A stretch of DNA of 64,000 bases, taken from NCBI RefSeq assembly GCF_910592395.1, contig NC_088322.1, positions 5,081,431 through 5,145,430 on the forward strand, read 5' to 3'. The notes beneath the pieces are model-generated. The model made no database searches and was not told where the DNA came from. It worked only from the letters and a program-made list of their open reading frames with translations. Position numbers and translations under genes: made by a program. Position 1 is the first letter of the stretch. Each line of letters begins with the position of its first letter. Of this stretch, positions 30,633-44,551 are shown in pieces. Origin of the DNA: Lineus longissimus (lineage: Eukaryota > Nemertea > Pilidiophora > Heteronemertea > Lineidae).

Positions 30633-31332
30633 GGCTCACCGTAGGGTAGTCTATACAACACTGCAGTGTCCGTCGTCGTCTGTATCCTGGTTCGAAACAG
30701 TGGCACATTTCTTAACCGCTAGAGCTATGAACTTGAAACTTTGTACACACGACTCCCCAGGTCAGGTGACCTTTGACTATGAGTTTCGGTCCGTTATGAT
30801 TCTTGACTTGGCCACCAGAGGTGGAAACCAAAAAAGTGTGGTATCTCTCTTATGAGTGACTCGTTTTTGACAAATTTTTATGGTAGGTTCTTCTAGCAAG
30901 GATACATCACATATCATACGGGTTTTTAATTTGACCTAATTTTCAAGGTGACAGAGGTCAAATGGCGTAAATTGGTCGTTTGAGTGTAATATTGGCACGT
31001 TTCTTAACCGCTAAGCTATGAACTTCAAATTTGGTACACATGTCTGCCTACGTCATGTAACCTCTGCCACGGATTTCAGTCAGATATGATTCTTGACTTG
31101 ACCACCTTAAGGCCAAAACATAAGGGGTAAAAAGTGCAATATCTCGCTTATTAGAGACTTGTTTTCGATGATATTTTTATGGTGGGTACTCCAATCAAGG
31201 ATACATCACATGTCATACCAACTTTGGTTTGACCTATATACTATACATGTAGCATGTTTCTTAACCAGGATGAATTCCTAACCACCAAATATATCTACAG
31301 TGAGCACAATGGCCCCTGGCTGTTTCATTTTA
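30633..31332 (+). mobile_element. CTCACCT-type element (GGCTCACC subfamily), complete short copy
   Basis: T-run + GGCTCACCGTAGGGTAGTCT at the left is nearly identical to 25220 on. A short CGT tract (30669-30680) follows, then about two ~300-bp units, then TTTGACCTATATACTATACA, CAGTGAGCACAATGGCCCCTGG and TTTCATTTT at the right. It is a 0.7-kb sibling of the element at 25220-27928 with fewer repeats. Non-coding. Confidence 0.7.
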
Positions 31333-33694
31333 TATTCAATTTCAATTGTAATGTAGTAAGGCTCTGCCTTGGGGGGGACTTCCGTGACTTCAACATTATT
31401 CCAAGTTTCTGCTCTTTATTTCTCCCATAGATCTTATAGTACAGCCTCTGTTCTCACTTGCTGGGTTCTCTCTGAGGGAACGGATCTCCCAACTTTTATA
31501 CACTTCATATGTTTGTTACATGTTACTAAGGCGATGGTGACATTTACCACCTGATACGAGTGACGAAGCGGTCCCATGATACGGGGTTAGCTTGGTGTAT
31601 GATCCGTCATCTTGCATCATTTGGCGTGCGAATCAACATCGCCTCCCTCTGAATGAAAAGAACCAACTTGATAACCTCACGTATCATAAATAATTCCAAA
31701 CCAAAAAGTATACAATGTGTTGGTTTAGTTTGACCAGTGGTTTACTTTAGTTTGGTCACCACAACACTTCGGCCAAGTTTCTCCTAAATTGTTTATCTTT
31801 AATTTTTGAACATGCATTTTAAGTAATCATTTTATTCCCTTGAACAACACTGTTGTTTACTTTCAATTTCTAAATACGTATACCTTAAATAATCATTTCA
31901 TTCCTTTGAAGAGCCGCTGTGTGACCGAGATCTGTTACAAATGCTAACTCTAAGGTGAACTGAGATTATAACCTTTAAACAACTTTATCCATCCTTCTCA
32001 CAGTAAGATTATCACCAGAGCATCCTCTAAGTCCTATTTATGTGTTCCTGTCGGCGTAACTATCCAGGCCTCCAGGCCTCTCGCTTATATCAATACTTGA
32101 CAAATGTTTGATATAAGTATTTTTAAGGTACAACCAGGCATACAAACAGGTATGACCATGTCCTATTTACTAGTTAAGCTAAAGAACATTGTTATGCTAT
32201 GCTGACATTATCACTGCATTGCCGTTATTCAAACTACCTAGGTAGGATTTTCTTGGTCGACTTGTTTTTAGAATGACATAAATACTTCTATTTCAGGGTG
32301 ATTGATGGTTTTGATACATTGGATGCATTAGAGGCTCATCCTGTATCAGAGAAGGGATACCGCCCTTTGAATGAGGTGACGCTCACCTCTGTGACAATGC
32401 ATGTTAATCCCATAGCTAATAGACAGTTGTGATACTGAGATGCCAGAATCAGAGATGGGATTCTGCCCTTTGAATGAGGTAATGCTTACATCTGTGACTA
32501 TTCATGTTAATCCCAGTCGGCATAGAAAGTACAAATCTGGATTTGTTTCTGAATAAACTGAACTTTGTATTGGAGATATTCTTGACTCAACTACCATTAT
32601 TTCATTGCATTCATTAGTGCTACACCTGCTACATCACATTTACAGCCCCTTGGAGTAAAAAGTTTTTGTACGGCTCTTCAACGTCTTTTGGAGCAGTACG
32701 AATTATCAAGACTAGCATTATACCCGTGGCGCAGGAAGGTTGAAATTGGCTTTAGGCCTACCTTGAATTGCATGGGCCAAAAGATTGAATTGCAATGAAA
32801 ATCAAATGCAATATCAAAGGGGCCATATCGAAGAGACAAATTAAACCAACAATTGTCCACAGACTGACCCTGTGCTATTGCTTGCATATAAAAGTATGTC
32901 AATTGGTCCGATAGAGATGATAAGGCAATGTCAACATGCCTCGTTCCTTAATAGTCAACCGTAGGCTGCTATTTATCTGGAGGAGAAGAAGGATAACTCG
33001 GATAGGCCTTCACATGTCATGTCGCTGCCAAATTGCTCGAACCAATTACAATATCACCACTATAACTTTAAAATGTGTGTTCCTCCAAGCAAGGTCTCAG
33101 GCAAAGCACTTAAGTCGACATGCAAGTTAGAGGTTCAGCACTGTGAGCATGCTCCTTGATAGGCCATGCCATGAGTGCCTCTTCAGATACATCAAGTATT
33201 GAAAGCTGTGGTAGAGCACTTTTAGACGGACCATATATGGTCACCTTCATTTGAAAATCCCTTCGTAATCAAAGGACAGCACCCGTAAACAATGCCCCTA
33301 TGGGGTCCCTCGGAATATCGCCTCAACCAGATTATTTTTACCCCATCAGGACCCCGGGGATACCTGCTGTACTAAGAATACAGATAGTTCTCAATCCCTC
33401 CCAAAATAGATTAGTCTATAGGCTCTACATGTATGTTTAACGCGCCAAAGCCACAATAGATGTAGATCCCTTATCTTGTTGTGTACAAAGAGGCTAGTAT
33501 AAAGTTGCGCATTGGGGGGGGGGGGTGTTTAGGAATATTACATATGGTGAAGATGGTGGATCAAATGGTCAGATGGGTTGTTTCTCTCAGTTAAAAGTGA
33601 ATAAAGCAACTGAAATTTACATGAAATGGGAGAATAAATAGCATAGGTACCTGAACAATTTACACTGATATTTGTTTTGCAATTTGGCTTTATT
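31333..33694. other. Intergenic sequence, few features
   Basis: No gene with support. A 68-bp segment is repeated about 101 bp further on: 32346-32413 and 32447-32515, both containing GCCCTTTGAATGAGGT and ATGTTAATCCCA. A G run lies at 33513-33526. Short frames (up to 74 codons) have no motifs. Confidence 0.5.
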
Positions 33695-33719
33695 AGCTAC
33701 GCTGGCTTCCAGCGGAGCT
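33695..33719. repeat. Hairpin AGCTACGCTGG...CCAGCGGAGCT, possible element end
   Basis: AGCT-AC-GCTGG, loop CTT, CCAGC-GG-AGCT, preceded by TATT. A related TTTTTAGTTACGCTGGCTTCCA lies at 21131. The design (T-run, then AGCT hairpin) mirrors the CTCACCT ends, so it may be the 5' end of a related family, placed 200 bp upstream of the satellite's own hairpin. Confidence 0.45.
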
Positions 33720-33889
33720 TATGGACATGCACTTGTAATTAAAGGTCCGGTCGAGGTTGTACATGAAAATAGTCCCTTTAAAAAAATTAATTCCCTTAGT
33801 ATACAGTGGATAAGGGTCTTATTATTTTTAAATGTTTTTAAAAATAATTTTAGAATTTAGTATGATATGTGGGGCTAAACTTTTTGACA

Positions 33890-33912
33890 TTTTTAGCTCA
33901 CCTGAGTGAGCG
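33890..33912 (+). mobile_element. 5' terminus of a CTCACCT-type element at the start of the satellite
   Basis: TTTTTAGCTCACCTG is identical over 15 nt to the terminus of the element at 807. It forms a hairpin GCTCAC (33896-33901), loop CTGA, GTGAGC (33906-33911). The 152-bp satellite begins on the next bases (AATTGCGGTCCCAG). No matching AGGTGAGC + hairpin 3' end is seen inside the window, so the element, if complete, extends past 64000. Confidence 0.7.
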
Positions 33913-34743
33913 AATTGCGGTCCCAGTTTGTCCATCGGTCATCTCGACTCTGTATAACCAAAATTAGCGTGATCGGTCGCGACGAACGCCATCGCCGACC
34001 GACTTTCATCGCCAGTAGTGTAATATCGCTATCGAATGATGACTTATCATCGCAGAATCTCGAAATTGTTGTCTCAGTTTGTCTAATCGGTCATCTCGAC
34101 TCTGAAAAACCAAAATTAGCGTGATCGATCACGAGGTGCGCCATCGCCGACTGACAATCATCGCCAGTAGTCTTATATCGTTAGTCGAATGACAACTTAT
34201 CATCGCAGAATCTTGAAATTCGGTCTCAGTTAGTCGAATCGGTCATCTCGACTCTGTATAACCAAAATGAGCGTGATCGGTAGCGACGAGCGACATTGCC
34301 GACCGACTTTCATCGCCAGTAGTGTAATATCGCTAGTCGAATGACAACTAATCATCGCAGACTCTCAAAATTGCAGTCTTATTAGTGTAATCGGTCATCT
34401 CCACTCTGTATAACCAAAATGAGCGTGATCGGTCCCGACGAGCGCCATCACCGACCGACTTTCATCGCCAGTAGTGTAATATCGCTATCGAATGATGACT
34501 TATCATCGCAGAATCTGCAAATTGCGGTCCCAGTTTGTCCATCGGTCATCTCGACTCTGTATAACCAAAATGAGCGTGATCAGTCGCGACGAGTGCCATC
34601 GCCGATCAACTTTCATTGCTGGTCGTGTAATATCGCTATTGAATGACAACTTATCATCGCAGAATCTCGAAATTGCAGTCTCAGTTTGTCCAATCAGTCA
34701 TCTTGACTCTGTATAACCAAAATGATCGTGATCGGTCGCGACG

Positions 34744-34755
34744 AGCGATATCGCT
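34744..34755. repeat. Palindromic monomer subtype (first example)
   Basis: In one monomer subtype the usual AGCGCCATCRCCGACCG is replaced by AGCGATATCGCT (perfect 12-bp palindrome) followed by ACCGACCGTGATC. Together with the preceding GATCGGTCGCGACG this makes an imperfect dyad of about 39 bp. Many copies recur, for example near 35207, 36347, 37107, 42064, 44428, 46330, 51594, 57238 and 61739. Confidence 0.85.
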
Positions 34756-36060
34756 ACCGACCGTGATCGCCAGTAGCGTAATATCGCTAGTCGAATGACA
34801 ACTTATCATCGCAGAATCTCGAAATTGCCGTCTCAGTTTGTCTAATCGGTCATCTTGACTCTGTATAACCAAAATGAGCGTGATCAGTCGCGAAGAGCGC
34901 CATCGCCGACCAACCATCATCGCCAGTAGTCTTATATTGTTAGTTGAAAGACAACTTCTCGACGCAGACTCTCGAAATTGCAATCTCAGTTAGTGTAATC
35001 GGTCCTCTCCACTCTGTATAACCAAAAGGAGCGTGATCGGTCGTGACGAGTGCCATCGCCGATCGACATTCATTGCTGGTCGTTTAATATCGCTATTGAA
35101 TAACAACTTATCATCGCAGAATCTCGAACTTGCAGTCTCAGTTTGTCAAATCAGTCATCTTGACTCTGTATAACCAAAATGATCGTGATCGGTCGCGACG
35201 AGCGATATCGCTACCGACCGTGATCGCCAGTAGCGTAATATCGCTAGTCGAATGACAACTTATCATCGCAGAATCTCGAAATTGCCGTCTCAGTTTGTCT
35301 AATCGGTCATCTTGACTCTGTATAACCAAAATGATCGTGATAGGTCGCGACAAGCGCCATCACCGCTGACTTTCATCGCCAGTAGTGTAATATCGCCATC
35401 GAATGACAACTTATCATCGCAGAATCTCGAAATTGTGGTCTCAGTTTATCTAATCGGTCATCTCGACTCTGTATAACCAAAATGATCGTGATCGGTCGCG
35501 ACGAGCGCCAGCACCAACCGACTTTCATCGCCAGTAGTGTAATATCGCTAGTCGAATGACAACTTATCATCGCGGAATCTCGAAATTGCGGTCTCAGTTA
35601 GTCGAATCGGTCATCTCGACTCCGTGTAACCAAAATGAGCGTGAACGGTCGCGACGAGCGCTAACACCGACCGACTTTCATCGCAAGTAGCGTAATATTG
35701 CTAGTCGAATGACAACTTCTCATCGCAGAATCTCGAAATTGCGGTCTCAGTTTGTCCAATCGGGTATCTCGAGTCTGTAAAACCAAAATGAGGGTGATCG
35801 GTAACGAGAAGCGCCATCGCCGACCGGCCATCATCGCCAGTAGTCTTACATCGTTAGTGGAGTGACAACTTATCATCGCAGAATCTGCAAATTGCGGTCC
35901 CAGTTTGTCCATCGGTCATCTCGACTCTGTACAACCAAAATTAGCGTGATCGGTCGCGACGAGCGCCATCACCGACCGACTTTCTTCGCCAGTAGTGTAA
36001 TATTGCTAGTCGAATGACAACTTATCATCGCAGAATCTTGAAATTGCGGTCTCAGTTTGT

Positions 36061-36140
36061 CCAATCAGGGATCTCTATATCGTTAGTTGAAAGACAACTT
36101 CTCGACGCAGACTCTCGAAATTGCAATCTCAGTTAGTGTA
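36061..36140 (+). repeat. Truncated monomer marker (first of eight)
   Basis: The junction CAGGGATCTCTATATCGTTAG marks a monomer that has lost about 78 bp compared with the full form (CAGGGATCTCCACTCTGTAT..., for example at 38431). The same junction is seen at about 36068, 41785, 43385, 45291, 48874, 52309, 55131 and 59784, spaced exactly by the block offsets, so all copies likely descend from one deletion. Confidence 0.85.
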
Positions 36141-39100
36141 ATCGGTCATCTCCACTCTGTATAACCAAAATGAGCGTGATCAGTCGCGACGAGTGCCATC
36201 GCCGATCAACTTTCATTGCTGGTCGTGTAATATCGCTATTGAATGACAACTTATCATCGCAGAATCTCGAAATTGCAGTCTCAGTTTGTCCAATCAGTCA
36301 TCTTGACTCTGTATAACCAAAATGATCGTGATCGGTCGCGACGAGCGATATCGCTACCGACCGTGATCGCCAGTAGCGTAATATCGCTAGTCGAATGACA
36401 ACTTATCATCGCAGAATCTCGAAATTGCCGTCTCAGTTTGTCTAATCGGTCATCTTGACTCTGTATAACCAAAATGAGCGTGATCGGTCGCGACGAGCAC
36501 CATCGCCGACCAACCATCATCGCCAGTAGTCTTATATTGTTAGTTGAAAGACAACTTCTCGACGCAGACTCTCGAAATTGCAATCTCAGTTAGTGTAATC
36601 GGTCCTCTCCACTCTGTATAACCAAAAGGAGCGTGATCGGTCGTGACGAGTGCCATCGCCGATCGACATTCATTGCTGGTCGTTTAATATCGCTATTGAA
36701 TGACAACTTATCATCGCAGAATCTCGAACTTGCAGTCTCAGTTTGTCAAATCAGTCATCTTGACTCTGTATAACCAAAATGATCGTGATCGGTCGCGACG
36801 AGCGATATCGCTACCGACCGTGATCGCCAGTAGCACAATATCGCTAGTCGAATGACAACTTATCATCGCAGAATCTCGAAATTGCCGTCTAAGTTTGTCG
36901 AATCGGTCATCTTGTCTCTGTATAACCAAAATGAGCGTGATCGGTCGCGACAAGCGCCATCGCTCACCGACCATCATCGCCAGTAGCGTAATATTGCTAG
37001 TCGAATGACAACTTCTCATCGCAGAATCTCAAAATTGCCGTCTAAGTTTGTCGAATCGGTCATCTTGACTCTGTATAACCAAAATGAGCGTGATCGGTCG
37101 CGACGAGCGATATCGCTACCGACCGTGATCGCCAGTAGTGTAATATCGCTAGTCGAATGACAACTTATCATCGGAGAATCTCGAAATTGCCGTTTCAGTT
37201 TGTCTAATCGGTCATCTTGACTCTGTATAATCAAAATGAGCGTGATCAGTCGCGAAGAGCGCTATCGCCGACCAACTTTCATCGCCAGTAGTGTAATATC
37301 GCTATCGAATGACGAGTTATTATCGCAGTATCTTGAAATTGTGGTCTCAGTTTGTCAAATCGGTCATCTCGACTCTGTATAACCAAAATGAGCGTGATCA
37401 GTCGCGACGAGCGCCATCACCGAACGACTTTCATCGCCAGTAGCCTAATATTGCTAGTCGAATGACAACTTCTCATCGCAGAATCTCGAAATTGCCGTCT
37501 CAGTTTGTCCAATCGGTCATCTTGACTCTGTATAACCAAAATGAGCGTGATCGGTCGCGACGAGCGCCATCACCGACTGACTTTCATCGCCAGTAGTGTA
37601 ATATCGCTAGTCGAATGACAGCTTCTCATCGCAGAATCTGGAAATTGTGGTCTCAGTTTGTCCAATCGGTCATCTTGTTTCTGTAATTAAAAATGAGCGT
37701 GATCGGTCGCGACAAGCGCCATCGCTCAACAACCATCATCGCCCTTTGCGTAATATTGCTAATCGAATGACAACTTCTCATCGCAGAATCTCAAAATTGC
37801 CGTCTAAGTTTGTCGAATCGGTCATCTTGACTCTGTATAACCAAAATGAGCGTGATCGGTCGCGACGAGCGCCATCGCCGCTGACTTTCATCGCCACTAG
37901 TGTAATATCGCTAGTCGAATGACAACTTATCATCGCGGAATCTCGAAATTGCGGTCTCAGTTAGTCGAATCGGTCATCTCGACTCCGTGTAACCAAAATG
38001 AGCGTGAACGGTCGCGACGAGCGCTAATACCGACCGACTTTCATCGCAAGTAGCGTAATATTGCTAGTCGAATGACAACTTCTCATCGCAGAATCTCGAA
38101 ATTGCCGTCTCAGTTTGTCCAATCGGGTATCTCGAATCTGTAAAACCAAAATGAGGGTGATCGCTCACGACAAGCGCCATCGCCGACCGGCCATCATCGC
38201 CAGTAGTCTTACATCGTTAGTGGAGTGACAACTGATCATCGCAGAATCTGCAAATTGCGGTCACAGATTGTCCATCGGTCATCTCGACTCTGTACAACCA
38301 AAATTAGCGTGATCGGTCGCGACGAGCGCCATCACCGACCGACTTTCATCGCCAGTAGTGTAATATTGCTAGTCGAATGACAACTTATCATCGCAGAATC
38401 TTGAAATTGCGGTCTCAGTTTGTCTAATCAGGGATCTCCACTCTGTATATCCAAAATCAGCCTGATCGGTCGCGACGAGCGCCATCGCCGACCGACCATC
38501 ATCGCCAGTAGTCTTATATCGTTAGTTGAAAGACAACTTCTCGACGCAGACTCTCGAAATTGCAATCTCAGTTAGTGTAATCGGTCATCTCCACTCTGTA
38601 TAACCAAAATGAGCGTGATCGGTCGCGACGAGTGCCATCGCCGATCGACTTTCATTGCTGGTCGTGTAATATCGCTATTGAATGACAACTTATCATCGCA
38701 GAATCTCGAAATTGCAGTCTCAGTTTGTCTAATCGGTCATCTTGACTCTGTATAACCAAAATGAGCGTGATCAGTCACGAAGAGCGCCATCGCCGACCAA
38801 CTTTCATCGCCAGTAGCGTAATATCGCTAGTCGAATGACAACTTATCATCGCAGAATCTCGAAATTGCCGTCTCAGTTTGTCCAATCGGTCATCTTGACT
38901 CTGTATAACGAAAATGGGCATGATCAGTCGCGAAGAGCGCCATCGCCGACCAACTTTCATCGCCAGTAGTGTAATATCGCTATCGAATGACGACTTATTA
39001 TCGCAGTATCTCGAAATTGTTGTCTCAGTTTGTCTAATCGGTCATCTCGACTCTGTATAACGAAAATGAGCGTGATCGGTCGCGATGAGCGCCATCACCG

Positions 39101-42100
39101 ACCGACTTTCATCGCCAGTAGCGTAATATTGCTAGTCGAATGACAACTTCTCATCGCAGAATCTCGAAATTGCCGTCTCAGTTTGTCCAATCGGTCATCT
39201 TGTCTCTGTATAACCAAAATGAGCGTGATCGGTCACGACGAGCGCCATCGCGATCGACTTTCATCGCCAGTAGTGTAATATCGCTATTGAATGACAACTT
39301 ATCATCGCAGAATCTCGAAATTGCAGTCTTAGTTTGTCCAATCAGTCATCTTGACTCTGTATAACCAAAATGAGCGTGATCGGTCGCGACAAGCGCCATT
39401 GCTCACCGACCATCATCGCCAGTTGCGTAATATTGCTAGTCGAATGACAACTTCTCATCGCAGAATCTCAAAATTGCCGTCTAAGTTTGTCGAATCGGTC
39501 ATCTTGACTCTGTATAACCAAAATGAGCGTGATCGGTCGCGACGAGCGCCATCACCGACTGACTTTCATCGCCAGTAGTGTAATATCGCTAGTCGAATGA
39601 CAGCTTCTCATCGCAGAATCTGGAAATTGTGGTCTCAGTTTGTCCAATCGGTCATCTTGTCTCTGTATAACCAAAATGAGCGTGATCGGTCGCGACAAGC
39701 GCCATCGCTCACCGACCATCATCGCCAGTTGCGTAATATTACTAGTCGAATGACAACTTCTCATCGCAGAATCTCAAAATTGCCGTCTAAGTTTGTCGAA
39801 TCGGTCATCTTGACTCTGTATAACCAAAATGAGCGTGATCGGTCGCGACGAGCGCCATCGCCGCTGACTTTCATCGCCAGTAGTGTAATATCGCCATCGA
39901 ATGACAACTTATCATCGCAGAATCTCGAAATTGTGGTCTCAGTTTATCTAATCGGTCATCTCGACTCTGTATAACCAAAATGAGCGTGATCGGTTGCGAC
40001 GAGCGCCATCACCGACCGACTTTCATCGCCAGTAGCGTAATATTGCTAGTCGAATGACAACTTCTCATCGCAGAATCTCGAAATTGCCGTCTCAGTTTGT
40101 CCAATCGGTCATCTTGACTCTGTATAACCAAAATGAGCGTGATCGGTCGCGACGAGCGCCATCACCGACTGACTTTCATCGCCAGTATTGTAATATCGCT
40201 AGTCGAATGACAGCTTCTCATCGCAGAATCTGGAAATTGTGGTCTCAGTTTGTCCAATCGGTCATCTTGTCTCTGTATAACCAAAATGAACGTGATCGGT
40301 CGCGACAAGCGCAATCGCTCACCAACCATCATCGCCAGTTGCGTAATATTGCTAATCGAATGACAACTTCTCATCGCAGAATCTCAAAATTGCCGTCTAA
40401 GTTTGTCGAATCGGTCATCTTGACTCTGTATAACCAAAATGATCGTGATAGGTCGCGACAAGCGCCATCGCCGCTGACTTTCATCGCCAGTAGTGTAATA
40501 TCGCCATCGAATGACAACTTATCATCGCAGAATCTCGAAATTGTGGTCTCAGTTTGTCCAATCGGTCATCTTGTCTCTGTATAACCAAAATGAGCGTGAA
40601 CGGTCGCGACGAGCGCTAACACCGACCGACTTTCATCGCAAGTAGCGTAATATTTCTAGTCGAATGACAACTTCTCATCGCAGAATCTCGAAATTGCGCT
40701 CTCAGTTTGTCCAATCGGGTATCTCGAGTCTGTAAAACCAAAATGAGGGTGATCGGTCACGAGAAGCGCCATCGCCGACCGGCTATCATCGCCAGTAGTC
40801 TTACATCGTTAGTGGAGTGACAACTTATCATCGCAGAATCTGCAAATTGCGTTCCCAGTTTGTCCATCGGTCATCTCGACTCTGTACAACCAAAATGAAC
40901 GTGATCGGTCGCGACAAGCGCCATCGCTCACCAACCATCATCACCAGTTGCGTAATATTGCTAATCGAATGACAACTTCTCATCGCAGAATCTCAAAATT
41001 GCCGTCTAAGTTTGTCGAATCGGTCATCTTGACTCTGTATAACCAAAATGATCGTGATAGGTCGCGACAAGCGCCATCACCGCTGACTTTCATCGCCAGT
41101 AGTGTAATATCGCCATCGAATGACAACTTATCATCGCAGAATCTCGAAATTGTGGTCTCAGTTTATCTAATCCGTCATCTCGACTCTGTATAACCAAAAT
41201 GATCGTGATCGGTCGCGACGAGCGCCAGCACCAACCGACTTTCATCGCCAGTAGTGTAATATCGCTAGTCGAATGACAACTTATCATCGCGGAATCTCGA
41301 AATTGCGGTCTCAGTTAGTCGAATCGGTCATCTCGACTCCGTGTAACCAAAATGAGCGTGAACGGTCGCGACGAGCGCTAACACCGACCGACTTTCATCG
41401 CAAGTAGCGTAATATTGCTAGTCGAATGACAACTTCTCATCGCAGAATCTCGAAATTGCGGTCTCAGTTTGTCCAATCGGGTATCTCGAGTCTGTAAAAC
41501 CAAAATGAGGGTGATCGGTAACGAGAAGCGCCATCGCCGACCGGCCATCATCGCCAGTAGTCTTACATCGTTAGTGGAGTGACAACTTATCATCGCAGAA
41601 TCTGCAAATTGCGGTCCCAGTTTGTCCATCGGTCATCTCGACTCTGTACAACCAAAATAAGCGTGATCGGTCGCGACGAGCGCCATCACCGACCGACTTT
41701 CTTCGCCAGTAGTGTAATATTGCTAGTCGAATGACAACTTATCATCGCAGAATCTTGAAATTGCGGTCTCAGTTTGTCCAATCAGGGATCTCTATATCGT
41801 TAGTTGAAAGACAACTTCTCGACGCAGACTCTCGAAATTGCAATCTCAGTTAGTGTAATCGGTCATCTCCACTCTGTATAACCAAAATGAGCGTGATCAG
41901 TCGCGACGAGTGCCATCGCCGATCAACTTTCATTGCTGGTCGTGTAATATCGCTATTGAATGACAACTTATCATCGCAGAATCTCGAAATTGCAGTCTCA
42001 GTTTGTCCAATCAGTCATCTTGACTCTGTATAACCAAAATGATCGTGATCGGTCGCGACGAGCGATATCGCTACCGACCGTGATCGCCAGTAGCGTAATA

Positions 42101-42977
42101 TCGCTAGTCGAATGACAACTTATCATCGCAGAATCTCGAAATTGCCGTCTCAGTTTGTCTAATCGGTCATCTTGACTCTGTATAACCAAAATGAGCGTGA
42201 TCAGTCGCGACGAGCACCATCGCCGACCAACCATCATCGCCAGTAGTCTTATATTGTTAGTTGAAAGACAACTTCTCGACGCAGACTCTCGAAATTGCAA
42301 TCTCAGTTAGTGTAATCGGTCATCTCCACTCTGTATAACCAAAAGGAGCGTGATCGGTCGTGACGAGTGCCATCGCCGATCGACATTCATTGCTGGTCGT
42401 TTAATATCGCTATTGAATAACAACTTATCATCGCAGAATCTCGAACTTGCAGTCTCAGTTTGTCAAATCAGTCATCTTGACTCTGTATAACCAAAATGAT
42501 CGTGATCGGTCGCGACGAGCGATATCGCTACCGACCGTGATCGCCAGTAGCGTAATATCGCTAGTCGAATGACAACTTATCATCGCAGAATCTCGAAATT
42601 GCCGTCTCAGTTTGTCTAATCGGTCATCTTGACTCTGTATAACCAAAATGATCGTGATAGGTCGCGACAAGCGCCATCACCGCTGACTTTCATCGCCAGT
42701 AGTGTAATATCGCCATCGAATGACAACTTATCATCGCAGAATCTCGAAATTGTGGTCTCAGTTTATCTAATCGGTCATCTCGACTCTGTATAACCAAAAT
42801 GATCGTGATCGGTCGCGACGAGCGCCAGCACCAACCGACTTTCATCGCCAGTAGTGTAATATCGCTAGTCGAATGACAACTTATCATCGCGGAATCTCGA
42901 AATTGCGGTCTCAGTTAGTCGAATCGGTCATCTCGACTCCGTGTAACCAAAATGAGCGTGAACGGTCGCGACGAGCG

Positions 42978-44551
42978 CTAACACCGACCGACTTTCATCG
43001 CAAGTAGCGTAATATTGCTAGTCGAATGACAACTTCTCATCGCAGAATCTCGAAATTGCGGTCTCAGTTTGTCCAATCGGGTATCTCGAGTCTGTAAAAC
43101 CAAAATGAGGGTGATCGGTAACGAGAAGCGCCATCGCCGACCGGCCATCATCGCCAGTAGTCTTACATCGTTAGTGGAGTGACAACTTATCATCGCAGAA
43201 TCTGCAAATTGCGGTCCCAGTTTGTCCATCGGTCATCTCGACTCTGTACAACCAAAATTAGCGTGATCGGTCGCGACGAGCGCCATCACCGACCGACTTT
43301 CTTCGCCAGTAGTGTAATATTGCTAGTCGAATGACAACTTATCATCGCAGAATCTTGAAATTGCGGTCTCAGTTTGTCCAATCAGGGATCTCTATATCGT
43401 TAGTTGAAAGACAACTTCTCGACGCAGACTCTCGAAATTGCAATCTCAGTTAGTGTAATCGGTCATCTCCACTCTGTATAACCAAAATGAGCGTGATCAG
43501 TCGCGACGAGTGCCATCGCCGATCAACTTTCATTGCTGGTCGTGTAATATCGCTATTGAATGACAACTTATCATCGCAGAATCTCGAAATTGCAGTCTCA
43601 GTTTGTCCAATCAGTCATCTTGACTCTGTATAACCAAAATGATCGTGATCGGTCGCGACGAGCGATATCGCTACCGACCGTGATCGCCAGTAGCGTAATA
43701 TCGCTAGTCGAATGACAACTTATCATCGCAGAATCTCGAAATTGCCGTCTCAGTTTGTCTAATCGGTCATCTTGACTCTGTATAACCAAAATGAGCGTGA
43801 TCAGTCGCGAAGAGCGCCATCGCCGACCAACCATCATCGCCAGTAGTCTTATATTGTTAGTTGAAAGACAACTTCTCGACGCAGACTCTCGAAATTGCAA
43901 TCTCAGTTAGTGTAATCGGTCCTCTCCACTCTGTATAACCAAAAGGAGCGTGATCGGTCGTGACGAGTGCCATCGCCGATCGACATTCATTGCTGGTCGT
44001 TTAATATCGCTATTGAATGACAACTTATCATCGCAGAATCTCGAACTTGCAGTCTCAGTTTGTCAAATCAGTCATCTTGACTCTGTATAACCAAAATGAT
44101 CGTGATCGGTCGCGACGAGCGATATCGCTACCGACCGTGATCGCCAGTAGCACAATATCGCTAGTCGAATGACAACTTATCATCGCAGAATCTCGAAATT
44201 GCCGTCTAAGTTTGTCGAATCGGTCATCTTGTCTCTGTATAACCAAAATGAGCGTGATCGGTCGCGACAAGCGCCATCGCTCACCGACCATCATCGCCAG
44301 TTGCGTAATATTGCTAATCGAATGACAACTTCTCATCGCAGAATCTCAAAATTGCCGTCTAAGTTTGTCGAATCGGTCATCTTGACTCTGTATAACCAAA
44401 ATGAGCGTGATCGGTCGCGACGAGCGATATCGCTACCGACCGTGATCGCCAGTAGTGTAATATCGCTAGTCGAATGACAACTTATCATCGGAGAATCTCG
44501 AAATTGCCGTTTCAGTTTGTCTAATCGGTCATCTTGACTCTGTATAATCAA
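42978..44551 (+). repeat. Higher-order satellite block, repeated at +1906
   Basis: Matches 44884-46457 (offset 1906). The monomer after 44551 then follows the pattern seen after 37234, giving the composite offset 9223 (37016-38700 matches 46239-47900). Confidence 0.8.

Larger units (their letters stand above)
34681..37234 (+). repeat. Higher-order satellite block, repeated at +7317
   Basis: This block recurs with almost no change at 41998-44551 (offset 7317). Inside it a 1600-bp period is visible (34681 matches 36281; 41998 matches 43598). The part from 35373 on is also repeated at +5717. These numbers describe the block order of the array. Confidence 0.85.
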
